27,511 nt of DNA from a virus, in the IMG/VR virus record IMGVR_UViG_3300010885_046063, positions 1 through 27,511 of that record. One strand, given 5' to 3'. Of this stretch, positions 6,971-16,700 are shown piece after piece (position 1 is the first letter of the stretch; each line of letters begins with the position of its first letter). The translations under genes and the position numbers were made by a program. The notes beneath the pieces are model-generated. The model saw nothing but the letters and a program-made list of their open reading frames with translations. It was not told the DNA's origin and searched no databases.

Positions 6971-9900
6971 ATGGCCAGTTCATCTCGACAGCAATCACTA
7001 CTAGTAGCCGAAGATTGGAAAAAAGTCTACCAAACTTTTAGGCAAGCCGACTTTCAAAGTTTTGACTTTGAAACCTTGCGTAAGAGCATGATCGACTACT
7101 TGAAGTTATATCAATACGAAGATTTCAACGATTTTATTGAAAGCAGCGAATACGTTGCACTAATTGATTTGATTGCTTTTTTAGGGCAAGGTATTGCTTT
7201 TAGGGCAGATTTAAATGCACGTGAAAACTTTATTGATACCGCTGAACGTAGAGACAGTATACTACGCCTAGCTAGACTGATCAGCTACAGCCCAAAACGC
7301 AACATGCCAGCGCAGGGCTACCTAAAAATCCAAGCTGTATCAACTACAGAAATTTTAACAGACTCGGCCGGCAATAGTCTAGCCAATCAAATCGTAAATT
7401 GGGCAGACCCCAATAACGATAATTGGCAAGAGCAGTTCAATACTGTTTTCAATGCTGCTATGGTGTCAACTCAACGTGTGGGTAAACCAGCAGCCCAAAC
7501 CACATTAGGTGCAGTTAAGTATCAGCAATATCAGCTGTTGTTGCCTACTGGAACAACACCAGTATATAAATTTTCTTCTACAATACAGGGTGTTAGTACC
7601 AATTTTGAAATAGTGGGTACCACTATTGAAGACGGTGTCTTAAGAGAATCTTATCCTTCGTTAAGAGGGCAATTTGACTTGCTCTATAAAAATGATGGTC
7701 AAGGGACACAGTCCGGTAACACCGGCTTTTTTGTAAGATTCACACAAGGGCAGTTAACTAATCAAGACTTTACTATTGATGAAAGTTTGAGTAATAGAAT
7801 TGTATCTGTAGACACCAACAACATTAATGAAAATGACGTGTGGTTGTTTGATGTAGATTCTACTGGTGCTAGCAGCACATTGTGGAAAAGTGTTCCTGCA
7901 GTAGCTAATTCTAATATTGTATACAATACAACTAGCAATTTTACTAAAAAAGCCTATCAAATTACCAGCAAAAACAGTGATCAAATTGACTTGACATTTG
8001 GCGACGGTAATTTCGCACAGATCCCAGTAGGCAATTTTAGAATCTATTATAGAGTTTCTAACGGACTCGCATATAAAATTTTACCTACAGATATTGTTCG
8101 TATTCCAATCATTATCAATTATCTCAGTAGAAGCAACAAAATTGAAACACTGACTATCTCAGTTAGCTTATCAACTCCTGTAACCAATGCTAGTGCTAGA
8201 GAAACTATTGACGAAATTCGCCAACGAGCACCGCAACAGTACTACACTCAAAATCGTATGGTCAATGGCGAAGATTACAACATCTTCCCGTATACAAAGT
8301 TTGCTAATATTGTTAAATCTAAAGCAGTTAACAGAACCAGCAGCGGTATTAGCAGGTATCTTGATGTAATTGACGCTACTGGAAAACACTCAACAACCAA
8401 CATATTTGGTGATGATGCAATACTATACGCAGATAATACTGTAGAATCTTTTACGTTTGACTACGCAACCAGCGCTGAAGTAGCAAATATGATAGGGTCC
8501 CAACTAAAACCAGTTATGACCAGTAGGGCAATGTTGCATTTTTATTATGCTTACTTTGCTCGAGCAACGTCCTCATTATTGTGGCATCAAAGCACTGTTA
8601 GCACTAATCAATGCACTGGTTATTTTAGACGAGCAAACAGGGATCAACCCGAGCCTATTGGTGCAAATTATGCCGATACAATAGTAAAAGGCACACTAAT
8701 TAAATTTGCTGCTCCCGCAGGCAAGTATTTTGATCTTGACAACAATCTAGCAACTGGTACACCAAATCTTGCAATTGGGCATCGACTGTTTATATACGCT
8801 ACTGTGGTTACCTTAATTTATGATGGCACAAATTCAGGACAAGGTAATTTTGCTGACGGGGTTGGGCCAGTTTCATTAAATGAAAAAATTCCTTCTGACG
8901 CAGTTATAAGCGAATTTATACCTGTTTGGCAAAGTGGATTCACCAACGACCTTACTACTACTGTTATTGCTGATATTCTAGCAAATAAAAACTTTGGGTT
9001 GGCCTTTGATTCAAACAACGGAGTTTGGAAAACAGTTACTACGCTGTTGCCCGCCAGTGCGTCTTTTAATGAAACAACTAATCCATGGTTAATTAGATTT
9101 GACTATGCGTCAGGTGTCTATACAGTTTCGTATAGATCATTGAAATACATTGTAGAAAGTGCGTTGCAAACACGTTTTTACTTTGATTCACGTTTGAAAA
9201 TTTTTGATTCAAAAACTGGGCAGTTAGTAATTGACCAAATCAAAATGTTGAAAGCTAATTCTCAGCCTGACAACGGTTTGCCTTACCCACAAGATCAAAT
9301 ATGTCACGTATTTGCACAAGTTGTAGAAGCTGACGGCTATGTCGACTCTACTAAAATTGAAGTATCTTTTGCTGACAGCGACAATGACGGCGTGCCCGAC
9401 GATCCAGACTTTTTTGAAACTGTAGTGTTTTCAAAATCCGCTAGTGATATTCCGGGGCTAGTTGATCGAACAAATCCTGCACGTGGGTACACTAAAACTT
9501 CGCTGGTTTTTTATAAAACCAGTACCGAGCAGTATAACTATATTCGTTGGGTCCCAATTGCTAAAGGGGAGGTGCTTATATATTCATCCTTGGCCAGTAT
9601 CACTGCAGTAAAAAATCAATATCCTGTTGGACAGCTTTTTTATGCAATCGGATCAAAATTAATATATCAATCCAATAGCAATTTTGAACTGTTGGATGTA
9701 ACTGCATCTTATCTAATTCGTGAAGGGCGTCAAAATTTATTTTTCCAATACAAGCACAACAGCCCACAAAGTAGAAGAATAGATCCTAGTCCAGTTAACA
9801 TTGTTGACTTGTACATATTAACTAAACAATATGATATTGATTATCGTCTCTGGGCGCAAGACAGTACTGGTACAATAGCCCAGCCTGCACAACCCAGTTC

Positions 9901-10357
9901 AGAAGAGTTGGCAGTAAGTTACAGTGATTTAGAACAGTATAAAATGACCAGTGACAGTATCATTTACAATTCTGCCAAGTACAAACCTATTTTTGGGGCA
10001 GGCGCTGATACTACACTGCGAGCAGTGTTTAAAGTGGTTAAATTAGAAAACAGTTTGGCCAGCGATGCCGAGGTTAAATCCAGTTTGATTTCGGCAGTGA
10101 ATACATACTTTGCTGTTGAAAATTGGGATTTTGGTGAAACATTTTATTTCAGTGAAATGGCTGCATATCTACATCAACGTCTAGCATCTATGGCCAGTAG
10201 CATAGTAATTGTGCCTGCACAATTAACGCAAAAATACGGTGCATTGCAGCAAATTAATGCTGAACCTGATGAAATTTTAATCAGTACTGCTCGAGTTGAG
10301 GATGTAGCAATTATTTCTGCAATTACTGCTGTTCAACTTAACTCGTTCGGGTCATAA
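6971..10357 (+). CDS. gp6: Baseplate wedge protein gp6 (enlarged)
   Basis: 1128 residues against 660 in T4 gp6. The N-terminus is typical: AEDWKKVYQTFRQADFQSFDFETLRKSM, then EYVALIDLIAFLGQGIAFRADLNARENF (about 60-88) and RLARLISYSPKRNMPAQGYLKI (about 99-120). A conserved DEIRQRAPQQYYTQNRMVNGEDYNIFPYTKF lies at 414-444. The C-terminal gp6/J-like domain (about 1015-1125) includes VENWDFGETFYFSEMAAYLHQRL. The extra length is mainly between about 480 and 960 and contains a calcium-loop-like DSDNDGVPDDPD (802-813). gp6 dimers form the inner ring that holds the wedges around the hub. Five bases separate it from the next gene, so the two are probably cotranscribed. Confidence 0.85.
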   Translation: MASSSRQQSLLVAEDWKKVYQTFRQADFQSFDFETLRKSMIDYLKLYQYEDFNDFIESSEYVALIDLIAFLGQGIAFRADLNARENFIDTAERRDSILRLARLISYSPKRNMPAQGYLKIQAVSTTEILTDSAGNSLANQIVNWADPNNDNWQEQFNTVFNAAMVSTQRVGKPAAQTTLGAVKYQQYQLLLPTGTTPVYKFSSTIQGVSTNFEIVGTTIEDGVLRESYPSLRGQFDLLYKNDGQGTQSGNTGFFVRFTQGQLTNQDFTIDESLSNRIVSVDTNNINENDVWLFDVDSTGASSTLWKSVPAVANSNIVYNTTSNFTKKAYQITSKNSDQIDLTFGDGNFAQIPVGNFRIYYRVSNGLAYKILPTDIVRIPIIINYLSRSNKIETLTISVSLSTPVTNASARETIDEIRQRAPQQYYTQNRMVNGEDYNIFPYTKFANIVKSKAVNRTSSGISRYLDVIDATGKHSTTNIFGDDAILYADNTVESFTFDYATSAEVANMIGSQLKPVMTSRAMLHFYYAYFARATSSLLWHQSTVSTNQCTGYFRRANRDQPEPIGANYADTIVKGTLIKFAAPAGKYFDLDNNLATGTPNLAIGHRLFIYATVVTLIYDGTNSGQGNFADGVGPVSLNEKIPSDAVISEFIPVWQSGFTNDLTTTVIADILANKNFGLAFDSNNGVWKTVTTLLPASASFNETTNPWLIRFDYASGVYTVSYRSLKYIVESALQTRFYFDSRLKIFDSKTGQLVIDQIKMLKANSQPDNGLPYPQDQICHVFAQVVEADGYVDSTKIEVSFADSDNDGVPDDPDFFETVVFSKSASDIPGLVDRTNPARGYTKTSLVFYKTSTEQYNYIRWVPIAKGEVLIYSSLASITAVKNQYPVGQLFYAIGSKLIYQSNSNFELLDVTASYLIREGRQNLFFQYKHNSPQSRRIDPSPVNIVDLYILTKQYDIDYRLWAQDSTGTIAQPAQPSSEELAVSYSDLEQYKMTSDSIIYNSAKYKPIFGAGADTTLRAVFKVVKLENSLASDAEVKSSLISAVNTYFAVENWDFGETFYFSEMAAYLHQRLASMASSIVIVPAQLTQKYGALQQINAEPDEILISTARVEDVAIISAITAVQLNSFGS

Positions 10358-10362
10358 TAATT

Positions 10363-13300
10363 ATGGCCCAAAAGAAAACTACGAACTTATTACCACGTAA
10401 GTTTAGAACCACACCAAACACTAAATTTCTCAATAGCGCAGTTGAACCATTAATTTCTGAACCCGAGCTACGCCGAATCGATGGATACATTGGGCAGCAT
10501 ATAACTAGATCCTATAGCGTTGGTGATGGTTATGTACAAGAAGCTACCCCAGAACGCCAACATTTTCAGCTTGAGCCAACACTTATAGTTAAAGACGCAA
10601 CAACAGAAAAAACTAAATTAACTGTTGGGTATGTTGAGCTGTTAAACAAATTGCGGTATTTAGGCAATACTGTAACAAACGAAAGCCTGCTGTTTGAACA
10701 ACCATTCTATAACTATCACGGACATTTTGATACTGACAAATTTGTCAATTTTGCACAATACTATTGGATACCCAGGGGCGTTCCTGCTGTAATTATTAGA
10801 GATGACAACACCATCAACATTATTGATGACATTCTAGGACAAACAGATTATACTAGTGCAAACGATGTACTTTTTACTAATGGGTTGTTGATTAAATTTG
10901 TAACACCAACAGAACCTGCAGAATATCAAAATCAAACTTATTATGTTGAAGGTGTAGGATCAGATATTAAATTAGTTAATACCAAACTACTAGTAACACC
11001 TGAAACTTTTATAACCTATGTAGCTACTCCTTACGACACTGTTGCTTACGACTTTGAAGGGTACGATACAAATTTAAACGATCCGCAGTACCCTGAATAT
11101 TTTGTTATGAATCGAGCAGATCGAGCAGCGAGTGCTTGGTCCCGATGCAATCGATGGATGCATATAGATGTAATACAAGCAATGGAAGAGTATCAAAATA
11201 TCACGATTGACATGTCTACCTATGTTAGAGCCACTAGGCCTATAATTGAATTTGACATTGATATCGCGTTGTTTAACCACGGAGCTATCCATTATGGGAC
11301 TATTGATCTCATAGACACAACAACAACTGATCCACTTAGTGATGCTGCGTATTCTGGTGTAGAAAATTCAACAATTGCTAGATTGATAGACACAGCAGCA
11401 GTGCAAAACAGTTATCAGATAGTGTTTACTGCTGCACTAGATCCTGATGTAAAGAATAAAATCTATACCGTGCGTATTGGCAATTTTGGCAGTGACGGCG
11501 CTGCTAGAATCAGTCTCACCGCCACTACAGCTCCGTTACTAGGCAATTCCAGTTTATTAGTAACACAAGGAACAAACAAAGGACGCACCTTTGTTTATAG
11601 AAATAACGTGTGGAGCCCGGCACAACAAAAGACTCGAGTAAATCAACCACCATTGTTTGATTTATTTGACGCAGCAGGCAACAGTTACGCAGACACTGCC
11701 TATTATCCCAACAGCACTTTTGCTGGTACACCGCTGTTTTCTTATAAACCTGGCACTGGTGCAGTGGATGCAGTTTTAGATATGGCACTGTCTTATCGCA
11801 GTATTGGCAACATTGGCGACATACAATTTGAAGATTTTATAACCACTGGAACTTTTACTTATTCAGGAACTACAGTATCTACAGCAGCAGGACAAATTAA
11901 AATTGCCGGTGAATTAACCAACAATTGGTTGCCAATCGCGAGCAATTCTTTTCAAAGACAAATTTTTGAATTGGCTGCTACGGACACTAGTGCTTATACT
12001 ATTGACATTGTCCCCGTTAACGGAAAAGAGTCAATAGAAATAAATGTCAACGGTGTATTTTTAAATAGAGATGAATTTAGTTATAACACAACAACTAAAA
12101 AAATATCTTTTAATACAGCTCTAAATGTTGGGGATTTTGTTAGTATATTAGTTTATAGTAATCAAGTTTCAAACACTGCGTACTACGAGCTACCGATGAA
12201 TTTGATTAACAACAGCGATAATCAGGACATTAGTACAGCTACATTAGGGCAGCTAAGGAATCATATTGTTACACAATACCGTAATTATATTGGCAGTGCT
12301 AATTCTTTTCCAGGAACACTAAGCGTTCGAGACTTGCCTAAGGGCGCACGTGTGGAAGGCACAATGTTACAGCACAGTGCTCCATTGACTCCAGCAATGT
12401 TTTTCTTAACCAGCAGCGACTTTGATTTTGTTGCCAGTGTTGAACAAGCCCGTGTTGCTTATAGTTTCTTTAAGAGACGTTTTTTAGAAGCAGCTTCTAC
12501 ACTGGGCAATTTGGATTTTACTGATGTTCCTGCAGCAGTTGATACAGTTTTAGATTATCTTAATCAAAACAAGTCTGTTGACATGCCTTACTATTATAGC
12601 GACATGTTAGCATCAGGCACAGCAGTATCTAAAATTACCTATGATGTTAGATTCTCAGATCAACCCGGTTACGGTATCGAATCAATTTTTAACGACGCTG
12701 TTCCGTCGGCTAGATCAGTACTGGTTTACTGCGATAATGTGCAATTGATTAAAGGGCTAGACTATGAGTTTAATACTGCACGGCCTGGTATAACACTGTT
12801 ACGGGCATTGCCCACAGGTGCAGCAAGTTTAGAAATACGAGACTACGCTTCTACTGATGGATCTTATATTCCTGAAACACCAACAAAAATGGGGCTTTGG
12901 CCGGCATCGGTCCCTGAGATAGCAGTAGACACAAGTTTTCGCAATACTCAAACAGTTGTAGTTGGGCACGACGGTAGTAGAACTGTGATACTTGGCGACG
13001 CTCGAGACGACATGTTGCTAGAACTAGAGTTGAGGATTTACAACAATATCAAGCGTACATTTGATGCCAGCGTGTTAGACTCGCACGAAGTGTTTCCCGG
13101 TGCGTTTAGAACAACCGGATTTACACTTGATGAAATAAACTCAGTACTTGCTCCTTATTATTATAGATGGAAAGACGAAAACAATCTTGAACTTGTGGGC
13201 GCTAATTTTTATAAAAACAGCGATGCATGGACGTGGAACTATTATAATCAATTGGCCAAGGACAATTCCCGTCTTAATGGTTCATGGGCAGCAGTGTTTC

Positions 13301-13728
13301 GCTATTGGTATGACACTGCTGAGCCCAGCACTAGACCTTGGGAAATGTTGGGCTACAGTTCTAAACCCGTTTGGTGGACTACCAAGTACGGTCCTGCCCC
13401 GTATACCTCTGGTAATACTATACTGTGGGATGATATACGAGACGGCATTCAAACTGGCGATGATGGTGTTACTACAACACCTAATCCTTTATTTGCTAGG
13501 CCTAATATTTACAATTACTTGCCTGTTGACAGCCAAGGACAATTACGCACGCCATTAGACATATTTGTTAAAGTGTTTAATGGTGCAATAACCAACACTG
13601 CTTATGTGTTTGGTATGGGAGATCCTGTAGAAAACAGTTGGCGTCGCAGCAGCGACTTTGCTTTTGCTGCACAAATAGCTATGGCAGTGTTAAAACCAGC
13701 AAGATATTTTGCTCGGTTTGCATCGTGA
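10363..13728 (+). CDS. Large baseplate/virion structural protein in the gp7 position
   Basis: 1121 residues, no signal peptide or membrane helix. The N-terminus (NLLPRKFRTTPNTKFLNSAVEPL) and the following FEQPFYNYHGHFDTDKFVNFAQYYWIPRG (about 111-139) resemble large virion proteins of aquatic T4-like phages, as far as I recall. The middle is beta-rich with Ig-like strands (about 340-420 and 510-600). The C-terminal third is Trp/Tyr rich (WKDENNLELVG, SKPVWWTTKYGPAPY, ENSWRRSSDF). T4 places gp7 (1032 aa) directly after gp6, and the size fits, but I see no diagnostic gp7 motif. It starts 5 bp after gp6 with only a weak ribosome site and is probably coupled to it. Confidence 0.55.
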   Translation: MAQKKTTNLLPRKFRTTPNTKFLNSAVEPLISEPELRRIDGYIGQHITRSYSVGDGYVQEATPERQHFQLEPTLIVKDATTEKTKLTVGYVELLNKLRYLGNTVTNESLLFEQPFYNYHGHFDTDKFVNFAQYYWIPRGVPAVIIRDDNTINIIDDILGQTDYTSANDVLFTNGLLIKFVTPTEPAEYQNQTYYVEGVGSDIKLVNTKLLVTPETFITYVATPYDTVAYDFEGYDTNLNDPQYPEYFVMNRADRAASAWSRCNRWMHIDVIQAMEEYQNITIDMSTYVRATRPIIEFDIDIALFNHGAIHYGTIDLIDTTTTDPLSDAAYSGVENSTIARLIDTAAVQNSYQIVFTAALDPDVKNKIYTVRIGNFGSDGAARISLTATTAPLLGNSSLLVTQGTNKGRTFVYRNNVWSPAQQKTRVNQPPLFDLFDAAGNSYADTAYYPNSTFAGTPLFSYKPGTGAVDAVLDMALSYRSIGNIGDIQFEDFITTGTFTYSGTTVSTAAGQIKIAGELTNNWLPIASNSFQRQIFELAATDTSAYTIDIVPVNGKESIEINVNGVFLNRDEFSYNTTTKKISFNTALNVGDFVSILVYSNQVSNTAYYELPMNLINNSDNQDISTATLGQLRNHIVTQYRNYIGSANSFPGTLSVRDLPKGARVEGTMLQHSAPLTPAMFFLTSSDFDFVASVEQARVAYSFFKRRFLEAASTLGNLDFTDVPAAVDTVLDYLNQNKSVDMPYYYSDMLASGTAVSKITYDVRFSDQPGYGIESIFNDAVPSARSVLVYCDNVQLIKGLDYEFNTARPGITLLRALPTGAASLEIRDYASTDGSYIPETPTKMGLWPASVPEIAVDTSFRNTQTVVVGHDGSRTVILGDARDDMLLELELRIYNNIKRTFDASVLDSHEVFPGAFRTTGFTLDEINSVLAPYYYRWKDENNLELVGANFYKNSDAWTWNYYNQLAKDNSRLNGSWAAVFRYWYDTAEPSTRPWEMLGYSSKPVWWTTKYGPAPYTSGNTILWDDIRDGIQTGDDGVTTTPNPLFARPNIYNYLPVDSQGQLRTPLDIFVKVFNGAITNTAYVFGMGDPVENSWRRSSDFAFAAQIAMAVLKPARYFARFAS

Positions 13729-13741
13729 GCGATTTTGCCCA

Positions 13742-13749
13742 AATAAATA
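13742..13749 (+). promoter_or_regulatory. T4-type late promoter motif (AATAAATA)
   Basis: AATAAATA followed by TTTAATACTATT lies in the 47-bp gap between the two giant structural genes. It differs from TATAAATA only at the first base. With T4 spacing the start would be near 13755, and a TTAGG ribosome-binding candidate lies at 13760-13764 before the ATG at 13776. Confidence 0.6.
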
Positions 13750-13775
13750 TTTAATACTATTAGGCTCTTGTCAGT

Positions 13776-16700
13776 ATGGCTTTAAATAATTTTCGTAAAT
13801 CCAATGTTGTGGTCAACGGCACCGTTGCCGCAAACGGAACAGTTGCTCGAGCGGCAGGCTATGTTAATTGGATCGCAGACAATTTGCGAAAAAACTTTCG
13901 TTCCACTGATACTATTACCAAAGAGCTTGCAAAAACCAGCGTACAGCTGAGCTATGCACTTGGTGGATACTCAACAAAGCGCTATCTAACTATATTAGGG
14001 GAGCAAAGTTCTCCAGCAGCGACTTCTAATGGTATACTGATCCCCGAAGACGATTATGAAATATTTTTGCACAAGAGTCAACCTACTATGCAGGTTATCT
14101 ACAGTGCAGTAGTAGTCAAAAAAACCAATTTGGGATACAGCGTATCAGGATATGATACTGCTCGCCCATATTTTACAATTGTTCCTTCGGTAATAACCAA
14201 CAACAGCTATGGCATTTCAGTTAATGGTGTTGGCGCAACAGTATACAATGATTATGAAGACTATACAGTTGATCTGCCGTATAACACTGAATTCAACACT
14301 ATTCAACAAGTTGTAGACTTTTTAGTAAGTTACCAGCGTTATTTGGTGTCAATGGGTGTACTGTTTGTAGACACTTCGCCAACTCTTAAAGAAACACTAA
14401 ACTTTGTATTAAGTGCTAAAGAGTTTTTGACTTGGCATCAACAAGGGTGGAAAGAAAACAACTTAATTGTGCTTAGTCCTGTAGCTGATACATTAAAAAT
14501 TAATCTACTCAGTGGCACAACTGATCGCATACAAAATAACAAGTTAAGTAGTCGTGTACTAGATCAAAACTTTAACATTGTTGACAATAAAGATCTTGAC
14601 GTAAATCGTTACGATAATTTTACTTCTATATTTTGTAAACGAGCAACTACTATTGGGTTAGCGGTGCTAGATGTGGTTGAGTATGAACACCAAATCGTTT
14701 TCAATAATATTACTCAATTCAATGACATACTTTACCAGCCTGAGTTGGGCAGTAGACAGCCTAGATTAAAAATATCTGGTACAAAAACTGACAATTGGGC
14801 CGGTACCTTGGATGTTCCTGGATTCATTGTTAATTTTAGCACAGTTGACAATTGGTCTGCTGATCAAGTTTATTCTATTGGCGACATCGTTAAGTACAAG
14901 ATTTTTTATTATGTAGCATTAGAAAGTAACACTGGCTTAACATTTAACACTAGTGTTTGGCAGCAAATAGACTATAACAGCATTAATCAAACACTGTTAC
15001 CAAACTTGGCCACAATGGCCGCGCAGGGTAAAGATTATTACAATGTTAACACAGTTAATATTAATGAATCTATTGACAGTCATGCTCGCGGACTTATAGG
15101 ATTTAGAGCAAGAAGTTACTTTAACGACTTGGGCATTGACTCGGTTAGCCAAACCAAGTTCTATCAAGGCTTTATTAGAAATAAAGGGGCATTGCCGTCT
15201 TTATCGGCTTTGAAAAATGTTAATTTTGGTAAACTGTATAATACTGCATCCATTTACGAAGATTGGGCTTTTAGAGTTGGCGAGTACGGCGGAACTGACA
15301 TTAATCAATCCATTGAAATTGCGCTACAAGAACAGTATTTTTCCACTAACCCTGGTATTGGAGAGCTAGGTAGTGTTCAAGAATATACAGGATCGCAGTT
15401 AATAACCCTTAACGATTTTTACAAAAAGCCAGTTAATTTTACCACTGATGAATTTGCAGAAGAATTTCTAGCATACCGTGAAGATTCTATTCGCAGTGCT
15501 GGTTATGTTGATCCTGACGATGTCAACGCTACTGTATTTGATATACAAGATTTGTCGGCCAGTGCCCTACTGCCCGATATCTATCCAGGGTATGTTATTT
15601 GGTGTGCACTAGACTACACTAGATCATGGAACGTGTATAGAGTATCTGACACTGGACTAACTTTTAAAGAAATCAGCAACGCATTAAATCAACAGTTGAT
15701 GATTGAGTTTAAAGATATTCACTTGTTAAGTGTTGGGGATATCGTTGCTGTTAAAAATTTCAGTGATCTTATTGACGGGTTTTATCGTGTAGACGCAACT
15801 CCTACAATAGATTCTATCATAGTTACTACTACACAAAGCCTATTAGGCTTTGTATCTACAACTGGTACTGGTGTATTTTACAAGCTGATAGGGTTGAGAT
15901 ATGCTAATATTGAAAACAGCGTAGAGTTTACGCCACAAAACAATTGGCGTGAAAACGAAAAAATTTGGATCGACAATTATGATGAGGCCGGCAAGTGGGC
16001 TGTATTAGAAAAACATTCACCTTGGAATGTAGATTCTACAACACTGTATTCTACTACAGTTTCAGGATTTGGTGGGTCGTTAGCAACCGAAAGCACAGGT
16101 ACATATCTTATAGCAGGTACTAGTAATAAAAAGGTACTGGTTTATAAGAAAAACGCTACAACAGGGGCATACAACACTATTCAAACTCTAACAAATTCCT
16201 ATACTGGAAATGTTAGCTTTGGCGCTAACGTTGACTATTACGATTCTATACTAGCTGTTGGGGATTTAAGGTTTGCTAATTCTGGTGCAATTTTATTGTA
16301 CCAAAAAAACGCTACAACAGATCAATTTGAAATTGGACAGTTTATTGCACCAGTATTGTCAAATACTTCGCAATTTGGGTTTTCGTTTGTATTGAGCGCT
16401 AATTATCTAGTAATAGGCGCTCCGGGTATCAATACCATTTACATCTATAAAAAACAAAGCCAACCCGAGTATACACTGAGTGTACCTAAGCCCAACGACA
16501 ATATACCGTTAAATTCTACTGTTACTTTGGCTATTACTCCTACAGCAAGTGATTCTATTATACTGATAACCACTGCTGGCAATGTTATATCTCCAAGGAC
16601 ATATTCAATTACAGGTGCAACAATTACATTTAGTGTAACTCCTACAATTGGGTATACAGTATACCAACGCAGTTATTATTTTAAACAGTATCAAATAATT

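Noticed and set aside
13148-13558. A 136-codon plus-strand frame within the 1121-aa gene with hydrophobic stretches
   Set aside because: The main frame is conserved-looking and continuous here; the hydrophobic runs come from reading Tyr/Asn-rich codons out of frame.
13729-13775. Frameshift or sequencing error splitting one gene between the two giant proteins
   Set aside because: The 47-bp gap has a proper late promoter motif and ribosome-site candidate and does not read as protein in continuity with either side; a natural split is more likely.
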